Source: Epilithonimonas sp. JDS (GTDB taxonomy: Bacteria; Bacteroidota; Bacteroidia; Flavobacteriales; Weeksellaceae). Taken from it: 64,000 bases of DNA. The notes under the pieces were generated by a model that was not told the DNA's origin, did not search any database, and was given only the letters and a program-made list of their open reading frames with translations. The DNA lies in the NCBI RefSeq assembly GCF_021261315.1, contig NZ_JAJSAX010000001.1:930001-994000 (forward strand). The letters run 5' to 3'. Below, piece after piece: positions 62,116 through 64,000 of this stretch. A program made the position numbers and the translations under genes. The first letter of the stretch is position 1, and each line of letters starts with the position of its first letter.

Positions 62116-62142
62116 AAAAAGCCCAGACGAATCTGAGCTTTT
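62116..62142 (-). terminator. Terminator after the TPR protein gene
   Basis: AAAAGCTCAGA...TCTGGGCTTTT stem on the minus strand (one G:T), just past the stop of the TPR gene at 62146. It overlaps the 3' end of repeat copy D. Confidence 0.7.
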
Positions 62143-62145
62143 GGT

Positions 62146-63516
62146 TTATTTCTTTTTGGCCTTTATTTTTTTGACCTGTTCTTTGATGAACGGATATTTC
62201 AGCTGCATATCTTTGCTTAGTGTGGAATCGAGTTCCAACGCTTTTTCGAGCATTGCAATACCTTCTGATTCGCTTTTCAAATGCAAGTAGCAATTGCTGA
62301 GCTGATAATATAGTTCCGCTCGTGGATGGGCTTTCAGGGCTCTTTCCAAAATGGTGATTGCTTCTTCATATTCGCCAAGCAACATCAAAACTTCTGAGTA
62401 CGCGTACCAGTTGTAAAATCTGGTCGGCTCGGATTCTATCAGTTTTTTAAGGCAGATTAAACTCTCTTCGTAATCACCGCTGGTGATGTAAAGGAAGGCC
62501 AAACGCTTTTGATACTCGACATTTCCTTCGCTAAGATTAGCTGCTTCCTGAGCGAAATACAATGATTCTTTTATATTGCCCAACTCTTCGTAGATGAAGG
62601 ATTGCTCCATCATCGCCAGGTAGAACTGCGGGTCTTCTCTCAAAGATTTTTGGAAGGACGTCAATGCAGGAACCAACTTCTTGGCTTCTTTGTGGCACAA
62701 TCCAATCTTGTAGAATGTAAAGGCTTTGGTATATTCCAAATCGAGCATTTCCTCGTAAACGGCAATCGCTTTGTCCCACTCTCCCATCGCTTCATAGCAA
62801 GCTGCTTTGTTGGCGTAAACACCGACAGCCTGGGAATTGATAGCTAATAGATAATCGAAACCGTTGATGGCTTCTTCGTAATTCTTCTTGTTGAAATGGA
62901 ATTGTCCATACTCGTACCAAGCGGTTTCCGAAAAAGAAAACTTGTCAAGGTACTGATTCAGGAAATCCAAAGCTTCCTGGGAACGGTTCAGTTTGCTGTA
63001 ACAAACCATCACATTTTCCAAAGAATAATCGTCATACGGGTCGTGCTCCAAAGCTGAAGTGTAATGTTTCAGCGCGTTGAAAGGGTCATCCAGATTGACA
63101 TATTCGTCGGCGATGAAGTTGTGAAGGAAATTCTCTTCCTCTTCCAATTGCAAAGCTTTCTGGCAGTATTCGATTGATTTTTTCGGGTTTCCAAGATTTG
63201 AGTAATATTTTGCGCAACAAACCAAAAAGTCTGTATCTTCCAAAGATGACTGATGCAATTCATCAATCAGTTCTTTAGCTTTCGTGTAACGCTCCAGTTC
63301 CAGAAAGACCTCCAATTGCTTGGTTTTGATTTCTAGGGAATTGGGATGTATTTTCAGAGCGTGGTTTACAGCCATTTCTGCGTAGCTATAATCTCCCAGC
63401 TCCAGATAATAGATGATTATTTCTATATACTCTTCGGTATCGAAATAGAATTCATCATTATTCTCTATCATTTCTTCGAACTTTTTAGCAAGTTCGTTTT
63501 CAAAAAATTCTTCCAA
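62146..63516 (-). CDS. TPR-repeat protein
   Basis: A 456-residue soluble protein made almost entirely of tetratricopeptide repeats, about 11 units from residue ~30 (DYSYAEMAVNHALKIHPNSL, GNPKKSIEYCQKALQLEEEE, DPFNALKHYTSALEHDPYDD, GEWDKAIAVYEEMLDLEYTK, GEYEEAITILERALKAHPRA). No enzymatic domain and no export signal are seen. It probably scaffolds a protein complex; the partner is unknown. Confidence 0.85.
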   Translation of the reverse strand: MEEFFENELAKKFEEMIENNDEFYFDTEEYIEIIIYYLELGDYSYAEMAVNHALKIHPNSLEIKTKQLEVFLELERYTKAKELIDELHQSSLEDTDFLVCCAKYYSNLGNPKKSIEYCQKALQLEEEENFLHNFIADEYVNLDDPFNALKHYTSALEHDPYDDYSLENVMVCYSKLNRSQEALDFLNQYLDKFSFSETAWYEYGQFHFNKKNYEEAINGFDYLLAINSQAVGVYANKAACYEAMGEWDKAIAVYEEMLDLEYTKAFTFYKIGLCHKEAKKLVPALTSFQKSLREDPQFYLAMMEQSFIYEELGNIKESLYFAQEAANLSEGNVEYQKRLAFLYITSGDYEESLICLKKLIESEPTRFYNWYAYSEVLMLLGEYEEAITILERALKAHPRAELYYQLSNCYLHLKSESEGIAMLEKALELDSTLSKDMQLKYPFIKEQVKKIKAKKK

Positions 63517-63677
63517 TATATTTGATTTAGATTCGAGATTCAGCTCCGCTCAGATTGGTTTTATCCGATGTGAGATTTGTAAATCAATTACAATTGCCCG
63601 GTCTAAAATCTTCATTTAATAAAGTTACTCAATTTTATTCTGAAAATAAGCTATGTAACTCTGACAACTTATTAACA
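63517..63677. other. Upstream region of the TPR gene, nothing else seen
   Basis: 161-nt gap between the TPR gene and the partial gene at the right edge. AT-rich with no ORF, palindrome or box match that I can support. Confidence 0.3.
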
Positions 63678-64000
63678 TTAATCCTTTTTCTGTTCTGAGT
63701 AGATTGTAGTCAAAAACATACCAAACGACTTTTCCAATCCGGTAATATCGCCCGATTTGAGGTTCACACCGCCGTAAAGGCCGTCGTTGCTACGAATCTT
63801 GAAATTGGTCAAAGAAAGGTACAAAGATGGCTGTCCGGATTTTGCTGACAATTTTACCGTTGAACCGAGTAATTTCCTGGTGGAGACTGACATAACTTCA
63901 TTCCCGTTCAAATCCAGTCTGATGAAACTCCTTGGTTCCAGCTCTGTGGTTTTGTTGTTGATATTGATTTTCTGCTTCTTTTCTGAAGAGGAAACCAAGT
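63678..64000 (-). CDS. C-terminal part of an unknown protein, cut by the window edge
   Basis: At least 107 residues, open to the right edge, so the start lies outside. The visible part is beta-rich with LEPRSFIRLDLNGNEVMSVS, LYLSLTNFKIRSNDGLYGGV and GDITGLEKSFGMFLTTIYSE. No family recognised, and no motif that would assign function. Confidence 0.5.
   Translation of the reverse strand, partial: LVSSSEKKQKININNKTTELEPRSFIRLDLNGNEVMSVSTRKLLGSTVKLSAKSGQPSLYLSLTNFKIRSNDGLYGGVNLKSGDITGLEKSFGMFLTTIYSEQKKD

Overview
The window is chromosomal DNA from a flavobacterium, most likely a Chryseobacterium-type Weeksellaceae. The evidence is: AT-rich sequence; a repeated TTTG-N19-21-TAnnTTTG promoter architecture; almost no Shine-Dalgarno sequences; type IX secretion C-terminal sorting domains; SusC/TonB-type outer-membrane receptors; a fused CcoNO cbb3 oxidase; and DUF4252/GIN, DUF3127 and LytTR families. 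No rRNA, CRISPR array, prophage or insertion sequence was seen. Both ends cut genes: IcmF on the left and an unknown protein on the right.

Layout. 1-7.3 kb: the end of fused isobutyryl-CoA mutase, a secreted beta-propeller protein, an FAD oxidoreductase and a DUF1801 protein. 7.3-10.5 kb: an ECF sigma/anti-sigma-like/DUF4252-GIN/DUF4252 operon. 11-18.9 kb: a serine hydrolase, a hydroxyacid dehydrogenase, a thioesterase, an HU-CCDC81-like protein, a small T9SS protein, a TonB receptor behind a TPP riboswitch, a WG-repeat protein and a DUF2752 protein. 19.2-24.6 kb: tandem aconitases (AcnB, then AcnA-type). 24.7-26.1 kb: a compact three-gene module that looks like a toxin-antitoxin-SecB chaperone (TAC) system. 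26.1-32.2 kb: a second ECF sigma, an orphan ACP/AMP-ligase/reductase/acyltransferase operon, and a LytS/LytTR two-component system with a lipoprotein. 32.3-36.6 kb: two outer-membrane barrel receptors. 36.8-39.5 kb: a pseudouridine synthase, a lipoprotein esterase and panB. 39.7-49.4 kb: a Crp/Fnr regulator divergent from a complete cbb3 oxidase locus (ccoI-S-NO-Q-P-G-H plus a SafE-type protein). 49.5-50.2 kb: a HigBA-type toxin-antitoxin pair. 50.2-57.9 kb: a LOG-family protein, a MurU-like nucleotidyltransferase, a RapZ-C-like protein, apt, ribH, a zinc metallopeptidase, three tRNAs and a DUF3127 protein. 57.9-64 kb: hutG, hutF, aat, an EamA transporter and a TPR protein.

How parts may work together. 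The Crp/Fnr gene and the cbb3 locus share a TGAC-N4-GTCA palindrome, found at the fnr start and again upstream of ccoS-NO. This suggests that the regulator controls itself and micro-aerobic respiration. hutG and hutF are the last two steps of five-step histidine degradation. The TPP riboswitch points to thiamin-type uptake by the TonB receptor.

The most unusual signals are non-coding. One is a four-copy dispersed element (about 10.9, 55.8, 58.8 and 62.1 kb) whose outer and inner stems differ between copies in a compensatory way, which supports a conserved folded structure. Others are smaller palindromic families built on GCTCC/GGAGC, on 9-nt GCAAATT-type units, and on GATAAAT. The TAC-like operon, with its own palindromic operator, is the best candidate for an under-described protein system.
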